Source: Porphyrobacter sp. CACIAM 03H1
GTDB lineage: Bacteria > Pseudomonadota > Alphaproteobacteria > Sphingomonadales > Sphingomonadaceae
Direction: 5' to 3'
Length of the DNA stretch: 64,000 bases
NCBI RefSeq assembly: GCF_002215495.1
Contig: NZ_CP021378.1
Location: 2,294,764-2,358,763, forward strand
The position numbers were made by a program, and so were the translations under genes. The notes beneath the pieces were generated by a model, which was not told the origin of the DNA, did not search any database, and saw nothing but the letters and a program-made list of their open reading frames with translations. Shown here piece after piece: positions 9,132-19,278 of this stretch. The stretch's first letter is position 1, and each line of letters begins with the position of its first letter.

Positions 9132-9409
9132 CGGCCCGCGCCCGGCGGCTTGGGCAGGAAGTCCACATCGGCGGCGGTGATCCAGCCATTGAGATAGTTG
9201 GCGACGAACAGCGCGGTCAGCACTGCCGCGATCACCGTCGCGCGCAGCGCGAGCCGGCCGGGCCGGAAATTGACCGGCGCGCTGTCGGCCTGTCCCGGCA
9301 CCTTCTCGACCCCCGCCTCCTCCGCCGTGCGGACGCCGAAGGGGAGCATGATAAAGGCGCTCATCACCCAGAACAGGAAATAGATGGCGGCGACTGAGGT
9401 GATCTGCAT
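9128..9409 (-). CDS. DUF1467 family small membrane protein
   Basis: 93 residues with two transmembrane helices, at the extreme N-terminus (TSVAAIYFLFWVMSAFIML) and in the middle (RATVIAAVLTALFVANYL). The motif LPFGVRTAEEAGVEKVPGQA between them is the recognisable core of DUF1467 proteins. The family is uncharacterised and in alphaproteobacteria typically sits just downstream of rnj. Its ATG overlaps the rnj TGA by one base (TGATG), so it is the last, translationally coupled gene of the nuo-birA-coaX-rnj transcription unit. Confidence 0.88.
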   Translation of the reverse strand: MQITSVAAIYFLFWVMSAFIMLPFGVRTAEEAGVEKVPGQADSAPVNFRPGRLALRATVIAAVLTALFVANYLNGWITAADVDFLPKPPGAGR

Positions 9410-11064
9410 CAGGCCGCCGCCCCGGGCATCACCACGCGCACCTGCGGCCGCTTGCCCGACCAGCGCTGCGCTGCACGTCGGGCAGCAAGGCGGGCGGCCT
9501 CGCGGATCGCCGCTTCGTCGCGTGCGTCCCTGCCCTTGAGGCGCTTGATCGCGTTGAGGACATCCTGCGAGGCTTCGGCGAGGAATTCGGGCAGGTCCTC
9601 GTCGAGCGGCAGGCCTACCGCCTCGATCACCGGCTCCGCGCCGCGCGCCAGCACCACCACCAGCACCCCCTCGCCCGCAATGCGGCGGCGCATGGTGATC
9701 GCCTCGCCGTCGGCGGGCGCGATGATGTCGCCGTCGAGCACCAGACGGCCCGCGCGCACCTCGGCGATTTTGCCGGGCTTGCCAGGCGCGAGGCGCACGA
9801 GATCGCCGTTCTTCTGGACGACCTGCGCAGGAATTCCGGCTGCCTTGCCGACCCGCGCCTGTTCGGCCATGTGGCGGATCTCGCCGTGCACCGGCACGAG
9901 CACCTCGGGCCTGAGCCAGTCGTAAAGCGCCTCGAGCTCCGGCCGCCCGGGGTGGCCCGAGACGTGGATCAGCGCCTGCCGGTCGGTCACCATCGCGATC
10001 CCGCGTGCGGCGAGCTGGTTCTGGATGCGGCCGATGGCGATCTCGTTACCCGGGATCTGGCGCGAGGAGAACAGCACCACGTCGCCTGACGTCAGTTCGA
10101 TAGGGTGGTTGTTCTCCGCCATGCGCGCCAGCGCGGCGCGCGGTTCGCCCTGCCCACCGGTCGCAAGGATCAGCACCTCGCCGCGGGGAAGGCCCATCGC
10201 GGTGTCGAAATCGACCGGCGTCGGGAAGTCCTGAAGGTAGCCATTGTCCTGCGCCACCTCGATGATCCGGTCGAGCGAGCGGCCCGCGACACAGATCTGC
10301 CGCCCTGTCTCGCGCGCGACCTCGCCCAGGGTTTGCAGGCGTGCGACGTTGCTGGCGAAGGTGGTGACGACAACCCGCTTGCCGGAATGACGCGCGACCT
10401 CCTCCATCAGCGCACGGTGCACCGCGCCCTCGCTGCCGGAGGAATTGGGATTGAAGACGTTGGTGGAATCGCAGACCAGCGCCAGCACGCCCTCTTCGCC
10501 AATGGCGCGCAGTTCTTCCTCGGTGGTCGGCTCGCCGATGATCGGTTCCTCGTCGAGCTTCCAGTCGCCGGTGTGGAAGATGCGGCCGTGCGGCGTATCT
10601 ATCAGCAGGGCGTTGCCCTCGGCGATCGAGTGGGCGAGCGGCAAGTAGGTGATGGTGAAGGGCCCGAGTTCGAGCGTCCCGTGGTCTTCCTCGATGATGT
10701 TAAGTTCGACCTGCCCCAGCAGCCCGGCCTCCTCCAGCTTGCGCGCCACCAGATCGGCGGTGAAGGGCGTGGCATAGAGCGGAACGCCGAGATCGCCCGC
10801 GAAATAGGGCACTGCGCCGATATGGTCCTCGTGCGCGTGGGTCAGCACGATGCCGAGCAGGTCCTTGCGCCGCTCCTCGATGAAGTCGAGATCGGCGAAG
10901 ACCAGTTCGACGCCCGGATATTCGTTGCCCGAGAAGGTCATGCCCAGATCGACCATGATCCACTTGCCCTGTGTGCCGTAGAGATTGACGTTCATGCCAA
11001 TCTCGCCCGAGCCGCCGAGCGCAAGGAACAGGAGTTCGTCTTCGGGAGTGTAATCGTTCTTCAA
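9409..11064 (-). CDS. rnj: Ribonuclease J
   Basis: Metallo-beta-lactamase/beta-CASP ribonuclease with 5'-to-3' exonuclease and endonuclease activity, acting in mRNA decay and rRNA maturation. The 551-residue product, a normal length, starts LFLALGGSGEIGMNVNLYG and carries the zinc motif LTHAHEDHIGAV, the later HTGDWKLDEEP, the beta-CASP region VVTTFASNVARLQT and VHVSGHPGRPE. I assign the start to TTG 11064 because the conserved domain begins only ten residues later and no ATG or GTG lies between; a weak GGA sits six bases upstream. It follows coaX by 26 bases. RNase E is encoded about 31 kb away, so this cell uses both enzymes. Confidence 0.93.
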   Translation of the reverse strand: MKNDYTPEDELLFLALGGSGEIGMNVNLYGTQGKWIMVDLGMTFSGNEYPGVELVFADLDFIEERRKDLLGIVLTHAHEDHIGAVPYFAGDLGVPLYATPFTADLVARKLEEAGLLGQVELNIIEEDHGTLELGPFTITYLPLAHSIAEGNALLIDTPHGRIFHTGDWKLDEEPIIGEPTTEEELRAIGEEGVLALVCDSTNVFNPNSSGSEGAVHRALMEEVARHSGKRVVVTTFASNVARLQTLGEVARETGRQICVAGRSLDRIIEVAQDNGYLQDFPTPVDFDTAMGLPRGEVLILATGGQGEPRAALARMAENNHPIELTSGDVVLFSSRQIPGNEIAIGRIQNQLAARGIAMVTDRQALIHVSGHPGRPELEALYDWLRPEVLVPVHGEIRHMAEQARVGKAAGIPAQVVQKNGDLVRLAPGKPGKIAEVRAGRLVLDGDIIAPADGEAITMRRRIAGEGVLVVVLARGAEPVIEAVGLPLDEDLPEFLAEASQDVLNAIKRLKGRDARDEAAIREAARLAARRAAQRWSGKRPQVRVVMPGAAA

Positions 11065-11090
11065 GGTCAGTCCGGTTCTGTCTGGGAGGA

Positions 11091-11885
11091 TCAGCCGCCC
11101 TCGGCCTGACGGGCGAGGATGGCGAGGCCATCGAGGGTGAGGTCGGCATCGACGTGATCGAAGATGTCGGTCGCGTCGTCGAACAATATGGCGAGCCCTC
11201 CCGTGGCGACAACCTTTGCTGGCCGTCCGATCTCCGATTTCATCTTCGCGACCATGCCTTCCATCATCGCGACATAGCCCCAGAACACGCCGATCAGCAT
11301 CTGGTCCTCGGTGTTGCGGCCGATGACCGAGCGGCTGGCGGGAGCCTTGATCGCAATGCGCGGGAGCTTGGCGGTCTTGCCGACAAGGGCGTCGAGCGAA
11401 AGGTTGATCCCAGGTGCGATCGATCCGCCCTTGTAGGCGCCGGTGAAGTCTACCGCCTCGAACTTGGTGGCGGTCCCGAAATCGACGATGATCAGGTCGC
11501 CGCCGTACTTGTGGTGGGCGGCCAGGATGTTGAGCGCCCTGTCGGCTCCCAGCGAACTGGGCTGGTCGACGTCGATCTCGAACCGCCAGCGCGCGGCGCC
11601 CTGCCCCGCGAAGAGCGGGGTGATCCCGAAATACTTCTCGCACAGCACGGTAAGGTTGTGATCGGCGCGCGGTACCACGGAGGCGACGATGATTTGGCTG
11701 ATGTCCGACCGCTCGACGCCCTCGATCTTGAGGAGTTGGAGCAGCCACACCGCATATTCGTCACCGGTGCGGCGCGGATCGGTCGCGATGCGCCAGCGCG
11801 CGCGGATCGTGTGCGTGCCGTCCGCGGCAAGGTCGAACAGCGCGAAGACGACATTGGTGTTCCCGACATCGGCGGCGAGCAGCAT
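11091..11885 (-). CDS. coaX: Type III pantothenate kinase
   Basis: Phosphorylates pantothenate in the first step of coenzyme A synthesis. At 264 residues it is full length and starts [18 protein letters not shown], the P-loop-like phosphate motif of CoaX. It continues with [12 protein letters not shown], the [10 protein letters not shown] motif carrying the catalytic aspartate, and [10 protein letters not shown], ending with [10 protein letters not shown]. It lies 17 bases after birA and 26 before rnj in a gene order (nuoN-birA-coaX-rnj) that is familiar in alphaproteobacteria. Confidence 0.96.
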   Translation of the reverse strand: MLLAADVGNTNVVFALFDLAADGTHTIRARWRIATDPRRTGDEYAVWLLQLLKIEGVERSDISQIIVASVVPRADHNLTVLCEKYFGITPLFAGQGAARWRFEIDVDQPSSLGADRALNILAAHHKYGGDLIIVDFGTATKFEAVDFTGAYKGGSIAPGINLSLDALVGKTAKLPRIAIKAPASRSVIGRNTEDQMLIGVFWGYVAMMEGMVAKMKSEIGRPAKVVATGGLAILFDDATDIFDHVDADLTLDGLAILARQAEGG

Positions 11886-11902
11886 ATACTTCGGTCCTCG
11901 GG

Positions 11903-12613
11903 TTAGGAGATATCGCCTGCGCGAATGACACGTTCGCGGCCATCCGCCAAGCGCAGGCGCAGGGCCCCGTCGGATTCCTCGAGCCCTGCGAAGGTGCCCG
12001 AGACGAACGAACCATCCGTATCGTGGACGGTGAGCGGCGAGCCTTGCGCATGGATCGATCCGGCAAGAAAGGCCCGGAGCGTCGCGCCGAGGCCGTAGGT
12101 GCGCCAGGCTTCGAGACGGCGGTCGAAGGCGGCGGCAAGGCTGGCGGCGAAATCCTCGAGCGGCGGGGCGGCGGCGACATCGGCAAGGGCTGCGGTCTTG
12201 CGGTCGGGCAGTTGCGGCGCGCGGGCGAGGTTGACGCCGATTCCGACGATGATGTGCCCGCGCACCATCTCGAGCAGGATGCCGGAGAGCTTGCCGCCCT
12301 CCAGCAGCACGTCGTTAGGCCACTTGAGCGAAAGCTCGGCGCCCTCCCCGATTGCAGCCGCGCAGGCATCGTGCACCGCGAGCGCGGCAACGAAGCTAAG
12401 CGACGCGGGCGGCGGGGAGGGTTCCCCGAGCGCTACGACGGTCGAGCCCATGAAGTTGCCCGCCCCGTCGAACCACTCCCGCCCCTGCCGACCGCGCCCG
12501 GCGGTCTGGCGGCGGGCGACCAGCCATGACCCCTCCGCCCACCCCTCTCCCGAGCGCAGGCGCGCGGCGAGGTCGGCGTTGGTCGATCCGGTCTCTTCGA
12601 CGAGGTGGATCAA
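11903..12613 (-). CDS. birA: Biotin--[acetyl-CoA-carboxylase] ligase, TTG start overlapping nuoN stop
   Basis: Attaches biotin to the acetyl-CoA carboxylase carrier protein. The 236-residue product contains only the catalytic core and a short C-terminal domain; the N-terminal DNA-binding domain of E. coli BirA is absent, so it is the monofunctional type. Motifs: [10 protein letters not shown], the biotin/AMP loop GRGRQGREW, and [18 protein letters not shown]. The start is most likely TTG 12613, which overlaps the nuoN TGA (TTGA); this gives an N-terminus beginning at the conserved core. coaX follows by 17 bases. Confidence 0.92.
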   Translation of the reverse strand: MIHLVEETGSTNADLAARLRSGEGWAEGSWLVARRQTAGRGRQGREWFDGAGNFMGSTVVALGEPSPPPASLSFVAALAVHDACAAAIGEGAELSLKWPNDVLLEGGKLSGILLEMVRGHIIVGIGVNLARAPQLPDRKTAALADVAAAPPLEDFAASLAAAFDRRLEAWRTYGLGATLRAFLAGSIHAQGSPLTVHDTDGSFVSGTFAGLEESDGALRLRLADGRERVIRAGDIS

Positions 12614-14088
12614 ACCGCGAGGAACAGCGATGCGGCGGCCTTGCCGGCCAGATCGGTCAGCGAGGGCGTCAGCAGGTAACCGAGCGGCGAGATGATCAGC
12701 GCGGTCAGTGCGAGCAGCACCCAGTGGCCCGCTTCGCTCTTGCCGGTGACGAGGCCCGCAGGCTCGTCGAAGAACATCACCTTGACGAACTTGATGTAGT
12801 AGAAGGCCCCGATCACGCTCGCCGCGATAGCGATGGCGCCGAAGGCGACGAGGCCGGCCTCGATGGTCGCCTGGAACACCACGAACTTGGCGTAGAAGCC
12901 GAGCAGCGGCGGGATGCCGGCGAGGCTGAACATGAACAGCAGCAGCGCCCAGGCGATGGCCGGCCGGGTGACCGAGAGGCCGCGAATGTCGGCGAAGGTC
13001 TCGTAGAGCGCCCCATCCTCGGCCCGCAGCATCAGAAGCGCGACGAAGCAGCCGATGCTCATGGCAACATAGATGAAAAGGTACACCAGCATCGCCGCCG
13101 CCCCGTCGGCATTGGCGACCGCAAGGCCCAGCAGGATGAAGCCGATATTGTTGATCGAGGAATAGGCGAGCAGGCGCTTCAGGTTCTCCTGCCCGATGGC
13201 TCCCAGCGCGCCGAAGACGATCGAGGCCAGCGCCATGAACATCACGATCTGCTGCCATGCGGCGACCTGTCCGCCGAACACTTCGAACACCACGCGCGCG
13301 GTGAGGCCCACAGCGGCGACCTTGGGCGCAGTGGCGAAGAAGGCGGTGACGGGGGTCGGCGCGCCTTCATAGACGTCGGGCGTCCACATGTGGAACGGCA
13401 CGGCGCTGATCTTGAAGGCGAGGCCCGACAGCACGAAGATCACCCCGAACAGCGCCCCATAACCCATCTCGCCGCTCAGCCCCGCACGCACCGCGGCAAA
13501 GGAAGTGCCGCCGGTGAAGCCGTAGAGCAGGCTCATCCCGTAAAGCAGTATCCCCGAGGCGAGCGCGCCGAGCACGAAGTACTTCAGCCCCGCCTCGCCC
13601 GAACGCGTGTCGCGGCGCAGGATGGCGGCGAGGACGTAGGCTGACAGGCTGTTGAGTTCGAGCCCGAGATAGAGGCTCATGAAATCGTTGGCCGAGACCA
13701 TGATGCTCATGCCGACCGCCGCGAAGATCACCAGCACCGGATATTCGGCGCGCATTCCGCGCTCCGTACCGGCGGCGGGGCCAGCAAAGAAGGCGGGCGC
13801 GATCATCAGGGCGGCGATCGCCGAAAGGTAGATCAGCGCCTTGGCGAAAAGCGCGAAGCTGTCGATCTTGAGGAGGCCGCCGAAGGCCAGCGTTGCCGGA
13901 CCGTCGCTTCCGGTGTGGAGGCCGGGGACGAGCAGGAAACCGGCGACGAACAGCGCGGCGGCCGCGCCGATGGCGATCTGGCGGGCACCCTTGTCACCGC
14001 TCCACGCGGCGACCAGCAGCAGCACCAGGCCGGTGAAGCTCAGCAGCAGCTCGGGAATGACGAGCGCGAAGGAAGCGGCGAAATCCAT
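12610..14088 (-). CDS. nuoN: NADH-quinone oxidoreductase subunit N
   Basis: Antiporter-like proton-pumping subunit in the membrane arm of complex I. 492 residues, about 14 hydrophobic helices, with the family segments SLYLGLELNSLSAYVLAA, LKYFVLGALASGILLYG, and QENLKRLLAYSSINNIGFIL containing the conserved lysine and serine of the proton channel. The ATG 14088 overlaps the nuoM TGA (TGATG). The stop is overlapped by the birA start, linking complex I to the downstream housekeeping genes. Confidence 0.97.
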   Translation of the reverse strand: MDFAASFALVIPELLLSFTGLVLLLVAAWSGDKGARQIAIGAAAALFVAGFLLVPGLHTGSDGPATLAFGGLLKIDSFALFAKALIYLSAIAALMIAPAFFAGPAAGTERGMRAEYPVLVIFAAVGMSIMVSANDFMSLYLGLELNSLSAYVLAAILRRDTRSGEAGLKYFVLGALASGILLYGMSLLYGFTGGTSFAAVRAGLSGEMGYGALFGVIFVLSGLAFKISAVPFHMWTPDVYEGAPTPVTAFFATAPKVAAVGLTARVVFEVFGGQVAAWQQIVMFMALASIVFGALGAIGQENLKRLLAYSSINNIGFILLGLAVANADGAAAMLVYLFIYVAMSIGCFVALLMLRAEDGALYETFADIRGLSVTRPAIAWALLLFMFSLAGIPPLLGFYAKFVVFQATIEAGLVAFGAIAIAASVIGAFYYIKFVKVMFFDEPAGLVTGKSEAGHWVLLALTALIISPLGYLLTPSLTDLAGKAAASLFLAV

Positions 14089-15653
14089 CAGTGCGCGCCC
14101 TCCTCGGCGCTCGAATGCTCGGAAGCCCCGTGATGCGACAGCGCATTGGCGGCCTCGGCGCGCGGGGTGCCCGGCGCGAGGCGGGCGTCACCCGCCGGGG
14201 CGGCGCTCGCAAGCCGCGCGTCGAGCACGGCGATATCGGCCCGCATGGGGGCAAGGAAGCTCTCGGGATAGACGCCCATCCACAGCACGGCGGCGGCGAT
14301 GGGGGCCATCATGATCCACTCGCGCGCCGAGATGTCGGGCATGGCGGCGGCGTCTTCGTTGGTCTGCCCGCCGAAGGCGACGCGGCGGTAGAGGTAGAGC
14401 ATGTAGGCCGCGCCGAGGATGATCCCGGTGGTGCAGATCAGCGCGACGAGGCTCGAGGTCTGGTAGATCCCCGCCAGCGACAGGAACTCGCCGACGAAGC
14501 CGCTGGTCCCCGGAAGGCCGATCGAGGCCATCGTGAACAGCAGGAAGAAGAGTGCGTAGTAGGGCATGTTGATCGCGAGGCCGCCGTAACGGGCGATCTC
14601 ACGGGTGTGCAACCGGTCGTAGATGACCCCCACACAAAGGAACAACGCCCCCGACACGAGCCCGTGACTGAGCATCACGATCATCGCGCCTTCCAGACCC
14701 TGCACGTTGAAGGCAAAAAGTCCTACCGTGACGATCGCCATGTGCGCCACGGACGAATAGGCGATCAGCTTCTTCATGTCGGCCTGCACCAGCGCCACGA
14801 GCGAGGTGTAGACCACCGCCACCATCGACAGGGCGAAGACCAGCCAGGCGAACTGCGCGGATGCCTCGGGGAACATCGGCAGGCTGAAGCGGATGAAGCC
14901 GTAGCCGCCGAGCTTCAGCAGCACGCCCGCCAGGATCACCGAACCCGCGGTCGGCGCCTGCACGTGGGCATCGGGCAGCCAGGTGTGAAGCGGCCACATC
15001 GGCACCTTCACCGCAAAGCTCGCGAAGAAGGCCAGCCACAGCCAGGTCTGCGCGCCTGCCGGGAAGCCGTATTCCATCAGAGTCGGGATGTCGGAGGTTC
15101 CGGCCTCGGCCACCATCCAGAACATCGCGATCAGCATCAGCACCGAGCCGAGCAGCGTGTAGAGGAAGAACTTGTAGCTCGCGTAGATGCGGTTGTCCCC
15201 GCCCCACACGCCGATGATCAGGTACATCGGGATGAGGCCCGCCTCAAAGAAGACGTAGAACAGGAACAGGTCCTGCGCCGCGAAGGTGCCGATCATAAGC
15301 ACTTCCATGAACAGGAAGGCCGCCATGTATTCGCCGACGCGCTTCTCGATCGAATCCCAGCTCGCCAGGATGCAGACCGGCATCAGGAAGACGCTGAGCA
15401 TGATCAGCAGCAGCGCGATCCCGTCAATCCCCAAGGCATAGCTGAAGCCCGCGAAGAGCTCGGCGCGTTCGGTGAACTGCCACTGCGGGCCGCCGATCTC
15501 GTAATTGGACCACAGGACAACGCCGAGCGCGAAGGTGACGAGCGTCGCCCCGAGCGCGATCCAGCGGGCGGCATTGGCGCCAGCCAACAGGCACACCGCG
15601 GCGCCCGCCAGCGGCACGCACATCATCAGCGACAGGATGGGAAGGCCTTCCAT
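14088..15653 (-). CDS. nuoM: NADH-quinone oxidoreductase subunit M
   Basis: Antiporter-like proton-pumping subunit of the complex I membrane arm. 521 residues, with FFEAGLIPMYLIIGVWGG (conserved glutamate), [18 protein letters not shown], and ADMKKLIAYSSVAHM (channel lysine). After the last helix there is an alanine-rich tail of about 40 residues ending SEHSSAEEGAH, which is polar and of low complexity. The gene starts 14 bases after nuoL and overlaps nuoN by one base. Confidence 0.97.
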   Translation of the reverse strand: MEGLPILSLMMCVPLAGAAVCLLAGANAARWIALGATLVTFALGVVLWSNYEIGGPQWQFTERAELFAGFSYALGIDGIALLLIMLSVFLMPVCILASWDSIEKRVGEYMAAFLFMEVLMIGTFAAQDLFLFYVFFEAGLIPMYLIIGVWGGDNRIYASYKFFLYTLLGSVLMLIAMFWMVAEAGTSDIPTLMEYGFPAGAQTWLWLAFFASFAVKVPMWPLHTWLPDAHVQAPTAGSVILAGVLLKLGGYGFIRFSLPMFPEASAQFAWLVFALSMVAVVYTSLVALVQADMKKLIAYSSVAHMAIVTVGLFAFNVQGLEGAMIVMLSHGLVSGALFLCVGVIYDRLHTREIARYGGLAINMPYYALFFLLFTMASIGLPGTSGFVGEFLSLAGIYQTSSLVALICTTGIILGAAYMLYLYRRVAFGGQTNEDAAAMPDISAREWIMMAPIAAAVLWMGVYPESFLAPMRADIAVLDARLASAAPAGDARLAPGTPRAEAANALSHHGASEHSSAEEGAH

Positions 15654-15667
15654 TACGAAGCGCGCTC

Positions 15668-17728
15668 CTAAAGCAGAACGTAGGTGACAGCGGCGACCAG
15701 CCCGAGGAGCATGATCAGCGCATAGGTGTAGACGTAGCCCGACTGGATCGACTTGGCCGCGGTGGCGCTGCGATCGACCACCCAGGCGATGCCGTTGGGG
15801 CCGAAGCGGTCGATCGTGCCGACATCGCCGAGCTGCCAGAACCAGCGACCGAAGGCGAAGGCGGGCTTCACGAACAGCGCGTCATAGAGCTCGTCGAAGT
15901 ACCACTTGCGGTAGACGAAGTTGTGCAAGGCTCCGAAGGTGGCAACGAACCTGCCCGGGATGTCCGGCCTGGCGATGTAGGCGAGGTAGGCGCCCGCGAA
16001 GCCGAGGATCATCACCACGAAGGCAGTATACTTCACCCAGTAGGGGACCGCGTGCATTGCGTGGATCAGCGCCTCGTTGTAGAAGATCGAGCCGTTCCAG
16101 AAGGCCGCGCTATCGAGGAAGGCGGGCGCGAAGACCTGCCCTGCCGCGATCGCACCGAAGGTCAGGACGCCGAGCGGGATCAGCATCGACACCGGGCTTT
16201 CGTGCGGGTGATAGCCTGCCGTGCCTTCGTGATCGTCCGCCGAGGGAACGTCGTGCACCGCGTCGTGTCCGGCATGCTCCTGCTTCGGCGGGTTGTGGTG
16301 GTCGCCGTCGTGGTGGCCGTCATGCACCGCGTGCTGGATGTGCTCCGACTGCGCCCAGCGGGGCTTGCCCCAGAAGGTGAGGAACATCAGGCGCCACGAA
16401 TAGAAGCTGGTTAGCAACGCCGCACCCGCACCGGCCCAGAAGGCGGCCTGCCCGGCCCCATTGCCGCGCGCGAAGGCGACTTCGAGGATCGCGTCCTTCG
16501 ACCAGAAGCCCGCAAAGCCTGCGCCGAGGTGATAGACCCCGAGGCCCGTGATTGCGAGCGTGCCGGCCAGCATCGCGTAGAAGGTCAGCGGGATGTGCTT
16601 CCGAAGGCCGCCATAGTAGCGCATGTCCTGTTCGTGGTGCATCGCGTGGATCACCGAGCCCGCACCGAGGAACAGCAGCGCCTTGAAGAAGGCGTGGGTG
16701 AAGAGGTGGAACATCGCCGCGCCGTAGGCGCCGACGCCCGCGGCAAAGAACATGTAGCCGAGCTGCGAGCAGGTCGAATAGGCGATCACCCGCTTGATGT
16801 CCCACTGCGTCGTGCCGATCGTCGCGGCGAAGAAGCAGGTGGCGGCACCGATGATGGTGACGATCATCAGCGCGGTCGGCGCGGTCTCGAACATCGGCGA
16901 GAGGCGGCACAGCATGAACACGCCCGCCGTCACCATGGTCGCGGCGTGGATCAGCGCGGAGACCGGCGTCGGGCCCTCCATCGCGTCGGGCAGCCATGTG
17001 TGCAGGCCCAGCTGCGCGCTCTTGCCCATCGCCCCGATGAACAGGAGGATGCACAGGATGTCCATCGTGTAGAGGCGCATCCCGACGAAGGTGATCGTCG
17101 ACCCGCTCATGGCGGGGGCAGCGGCGAGGATTTCGGGGATCGAGGTCGTCTGGAACACCAGATAGGTGCCGAAGATGCCGAGCATAAAGCCGAGGTCGCC
17201 GACGCGGTTGACCACGAAGGCCTTGATCGCCGCGGCGCCCGCCGAGGGCTTCCTGAACCAGAAGCCGATCAGCAGGTACGAGGCAAGGCCCACCCCTTCC
17301 CATCCGAAGAACATCTGGACGAGGTTGTCGGCCGTGACAAGCATCAGCATCGCGAAGGTGAACAGCGACAGATAGGCGAAGAAGCGCGGCTGATCCGGGT
17401 CTTCCTCCATGTACCCCCAGGAATAGAGGTGCACGAGCGCAGAGACCGAGTTGATCACCACCAGCATGACCGCGGTGAGCGTGTCGACCCGCAGCGCCCA
17501 GTCGAAGCTGAGCGTGCCGCTCTCGACCCACTTGAGCACGGGCACGACCGCGGCGGTTTCCGTGCCGCCCAGGAAGCCGAGGAAGATCGGCCACGAGAGG
17601 CCCGCCGACAGGAACAGCGCGCCGGTGGTCACGGACTTGGCCGCGACGTTGCCGATCATGCGGTTGCCCAGCCCTGCGACGAGGGCAGCCACCAGCGGCG
17701 CGAAAACGATGATAAGGATCGGATGCAT
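15668..17728 (-). CDS. nuoL: NADH-quinone oxidoreductase subunit L with a histidine-rich loop
   Basis: Distal proton-pumping subunit of complex I, carrying the long lateral helix at its C-terminus. 686 residues, longer than the E. coli protein (about 613). Signatures: [38 protein letters not shown], and [19 protein letters not shown]. The extra length is mainly a loop encoded by about 16195-16350, in which many of about 50 residues are histidine (for example [11 protein letters not shown]). Such loops occur in other alphaproteobacterial NuoL proteins. It is seven bases after nuoK. Confidence 0.97.
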   Translation of the reverse strand: MHPILIIVFAPLVAALVAGLGNRMIGNVAAKSVTTGALFLSAGLSWPIFLGFLGGTETAAVVPVLKWVESGTLSFDWALRVDTLTAVMLVVINSVSALVHLYSWGYMEEDPDQPRFFAYLSLFTFAMLMLVTADNLVQMFFGWEGVGLASYLLIGFWFRKPSAGAAAIKAFVVNRVGDLGFMLGIFGTYLVFQTTSIPEILAAAPAMSGSTITFVGMRLYTMDILCILLFIGAMGKSAQLGLHTWLPDAMEGPTPVSALIHAATMVTAGVFMLCRLSPMFETAPTALMIVTIIGAATCFFAATIGTTQWDIKRVIAYSTCSQLGYMFFAAGVGAYGAAMFHLFTHAFFKALLFLGAGSVIHAMHHEQDMRYYGGLRKHIPLTFYAMLAGTLAITGLGVYHLGAGFAGFWSKDAILEVAFARGNGAGQAAFWAGAGAALLTSFYSWRLMFLTFWGKPRWAQSEHIQHAVHDGHHDGDHHNPPKQEHAGHDAVHDVPSADDHEGTAGYHPHESPVSMLIPLGVLTFGAIAAGQVFAPAFLDSAAFWNGSIFYNEALIHAMHAVPYWVKYTAFVVMILGFAGAYLAYIARPDIPGRFVATFGALHNFVYRKWYFDELYDALFVKPAFAFGRWFWQLGDVGTIDRFGPNGIAWVVDRSATAAKSIQSGYVYTYALIMLLGLVAAVTYVLL

Positions 17729-17735
17729 CGGAGCC

Positions 17736-18041
17736 TTACCCCTTCATCCGGTTGATGTCGTCGACCGCGATCGAGCCGCGGGTGCGGAAATAGATCACCA
17801 GGATCGCAAGGCCGATCGCGGCCTCGGCGGCGGCGACGGTCAGCACCAGCATGGCGAAGACCTGACCGGTCAGGTCCTGGAGGAAGGCGCTGAAGGCGAC
17901 GAGGTTGATGTTCACCGCAAGCAGGATCAGCTCGACCGCCATCAGGATGACGATCACGTTCTTGCGGTTGAGGAAGATGCCCAGCACGCCGAGCACGAAC
18001 AGGATCGCGCCGACGGTGAGATAATGTTCGATGCCGATCAC
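17736..18041 (-). CDS. nuoK: NADH-quinone oxidoreductase subunit K
   Basis: 101-residue membrane subunit of complex I with three helices, homologous to MrpC/ND4L. It contains the conserved membrane glutamates in [19 protein letters not shown] and in the [17 protein letters not shown] helix, which line the proton path. The start is GTG 18041 ([11 protein letters not shown]), overlapping the nuoJ TGA as GTGA; that four-base overlap supports the choice. nuoL begins seven bases after its stop. Confidence 0.97.
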   Translation of the reverse strand: MIGIEHYLTVGAILFVLGVLGIFLNRKNVIVILMAVELILLAVNINLVAFSAFLQDLTGQVFAMLVLTVAAAEAAIGLAILVIYFRTRGSIAVDDINRMKG

Positions 18042-18661
18042 AGCTCGACCCCCTGCCCGATCCCGGGCTGCTTCATGACGGTTGCCTCTTCCGGGCGGCG
18101 GCGGATCTGCTTGCCGACATCCTGCCGCGCGCGGGCACCCGGCTTGGGCGGCTGGAAGGTCAGCACGATCGCGCCGATCATCGCCACCAGCAGGATGATA
18201 CCGGCGATCTCGAAGAGAATGATGTAGCGGCCGTAGAGCAGCGCGCCCAAGGCCTCGATGTTGGAAGTGTTCGCCGCCTGCACCGCGCTGCCGTCAGGCG
18301 TACCGAGGGTCAGCCCGCCCGCGTTGTAGGCGCCCACTCCCAGCAGCAGCTCCGCCAGCAGAACCGCGGCGATCAGCAGCCCCAGGGGGGCGTTGCGGCT
18401 GAAGCCTGCGCGCATGGCGGCGAAATCGATGTCGAGCATCATCACGACGAACAGGAACAGCACCGCGACCGCGCCGACATAGACGATCACCAGCAGCATC
18501 GCGATGAACTCGGCGCCGAGCAGCACCATCAGGCCGGCAGCGTTGAAGAACGCGAGGATCAGCCACAGCACCGAGTGCACGGGGTTCCTCGCCATCACGA
18601 CCATGACGGCGCTGGCGACGACGATGGTCGCGAAGAAATAGAAGGCGATGGCCTGTATCAT
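18038..18661 (-). CDS. nuoJ: NADH-quinone oxidoreductase subunit J
   Basis: Membrane subunit of complex I (ND6 homologue) with about five helices. I choose ATG 18661, giving 207 residues starting [15 protein letters not shown], because GGGGA precedes it with good spacing and homologues begin there. Upstream TTG 18682 and ATG 18673 are possible but poorly spaced from any ribosome-binding site. The conserved segment [20 protein letters not shown] is present. The C-terminal tail (from about [16 protein letters not shown]) is hydrophilic and basic. The only sizeable gap of the operon, 128 bases with an inverted-repeat element, separates it from nuoI. Confidence 0.95.
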   Translation of the reverse strand: MIQAIAFYFFATIVVASAVMVVMARNPVHSVLWLILAFFNAAGLMVLLGAEFIAMLLVIVYVGAVAVLFLFVVMMLDIDFAAMRAGFSRNAPLGLLIAAVLLAELLLGVGAYNAGGLTLGTPDGSAVQAANTSNIEALGALLYGRYIILFEIAGIILLVAMIGAIVLTFQPPKPGARARQDVGKQIRRRPEEATVMKQPGIGQGVEL

Positions 18662-18683
18662 ATCGATCCCCATGCCTCTCAAC

Positions 18684-18770
18684 CGCTCGCCCTGAGCTTG
18701 TCGAAGGGCAGTCCTTCTTTGATCCCGGAAACTGAAGTGCAGGGCTTCGACAAGCTCAGCCCGAACGGAG
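18684..18770. repeat. Inverted-repeat intergenic element, copy 1 (nuoI-nuoJ gap)
   Basis: Arms CCCTGAGCTTGTCGAAGGGC (about 18690-18709) and GGCTTCGACAAGCTCAGCCC (about 18743-18762) pair through a perfect 13-base core, GAGCTTGTCGAAG/CTTCGACAAGCTC. The roughly 35-base interior has weaker pairing. The same outer arms occur again at 49009-49100. REP-like elements with this core are widespread in sphingomonad genomes. Inside the operon it would form a hairpin in the mRNA between nuoI and nuoJ. Confidence 0.9.
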
Positions 18771-18789
18771 TTTCAAACTTTGCCGCGCC

Positions 18790-19278
18790 CTAGCGATAGG
18801 GTGCGTCGGCTTCAAGATTGGCCGCGATGGCCCTTTCCCATTTGTCACCATTAGCAAGCAGCTTGGCCTTGTCGTAAAGCAGCTCCTCGCGGGTTTCGGT
18901 CGAATATTCGAAGTTCGGCCCCTCGACGATCGCATCGACCGGGCAGGCTTCCTGGCAGAAGCCGCAATAGATGCACTTGGTCATGTCGATGTCGTAGCGG
19001 GTGGTGCGGCGGCTGCCGTCCTCGCGCGGTTCGCTCTCGATGGTGATCGCCTGCGCGGGGCAGACGGCCTCGCACAGCTTGCACGCGATGCAGCGTTCCT
19101 CGCCATTGGGATAGCGCCGCAGCGCATGCTCGCCGCGGAAGCGGGGCGAGAGCGGGGCCTTCTCGAAGGGGTAGTTGATCGTCACCTTGGGCCTGAAGAA
19201 ATACTTCAGCGTCAAGGCGTGGGCCTTGAGGAATTCCCAGAGGGTGAACGACTTGATGAGGTGGGAGACGGTGGTCAT
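18790..19278 (-). CDS. nuoI: NADH-quinone oxidoreductase subunit I
   Basis: Ferredoxin-like subunit that carries clusters N6a and N6b between the peripheral arm and NuoB. 162 residues from ATG 19278 ([17 protein letters not shown]). Two [4Fe-4S] motifs are intact: [12 protein letters not shown] and [12 protein letters not shown]. The start overlaps the nuoH TGA (ATGA), and homologues begin at the same place; a longer upstream reading frame only shadows nuoH. It precedes the inverted-repeat element and nuoJ. Confidence 0.97.
   Translation of the reverse strand: MTTVSHLIKSFTLWEFLKAHALTLKYFFRPKVTINYPFEKAPLSPRFRGEHALRRYPNGEERCIACKLCEAVCPAQAITIESEPREDGSRRTTRYDIDMTKCIYCGFCQEACPVDAIVEGPNFEYSTETREELLYDKAKLLANGDKWERAIAANLEADAPYR

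Noticed and set aside
12614..13258. N-terminal extension of birA as a regulatory domain
   Set aside because: It is an antisense-free shadow of nuoN in another frame and does not resemble the winged-helix domain of E. coli BirA.
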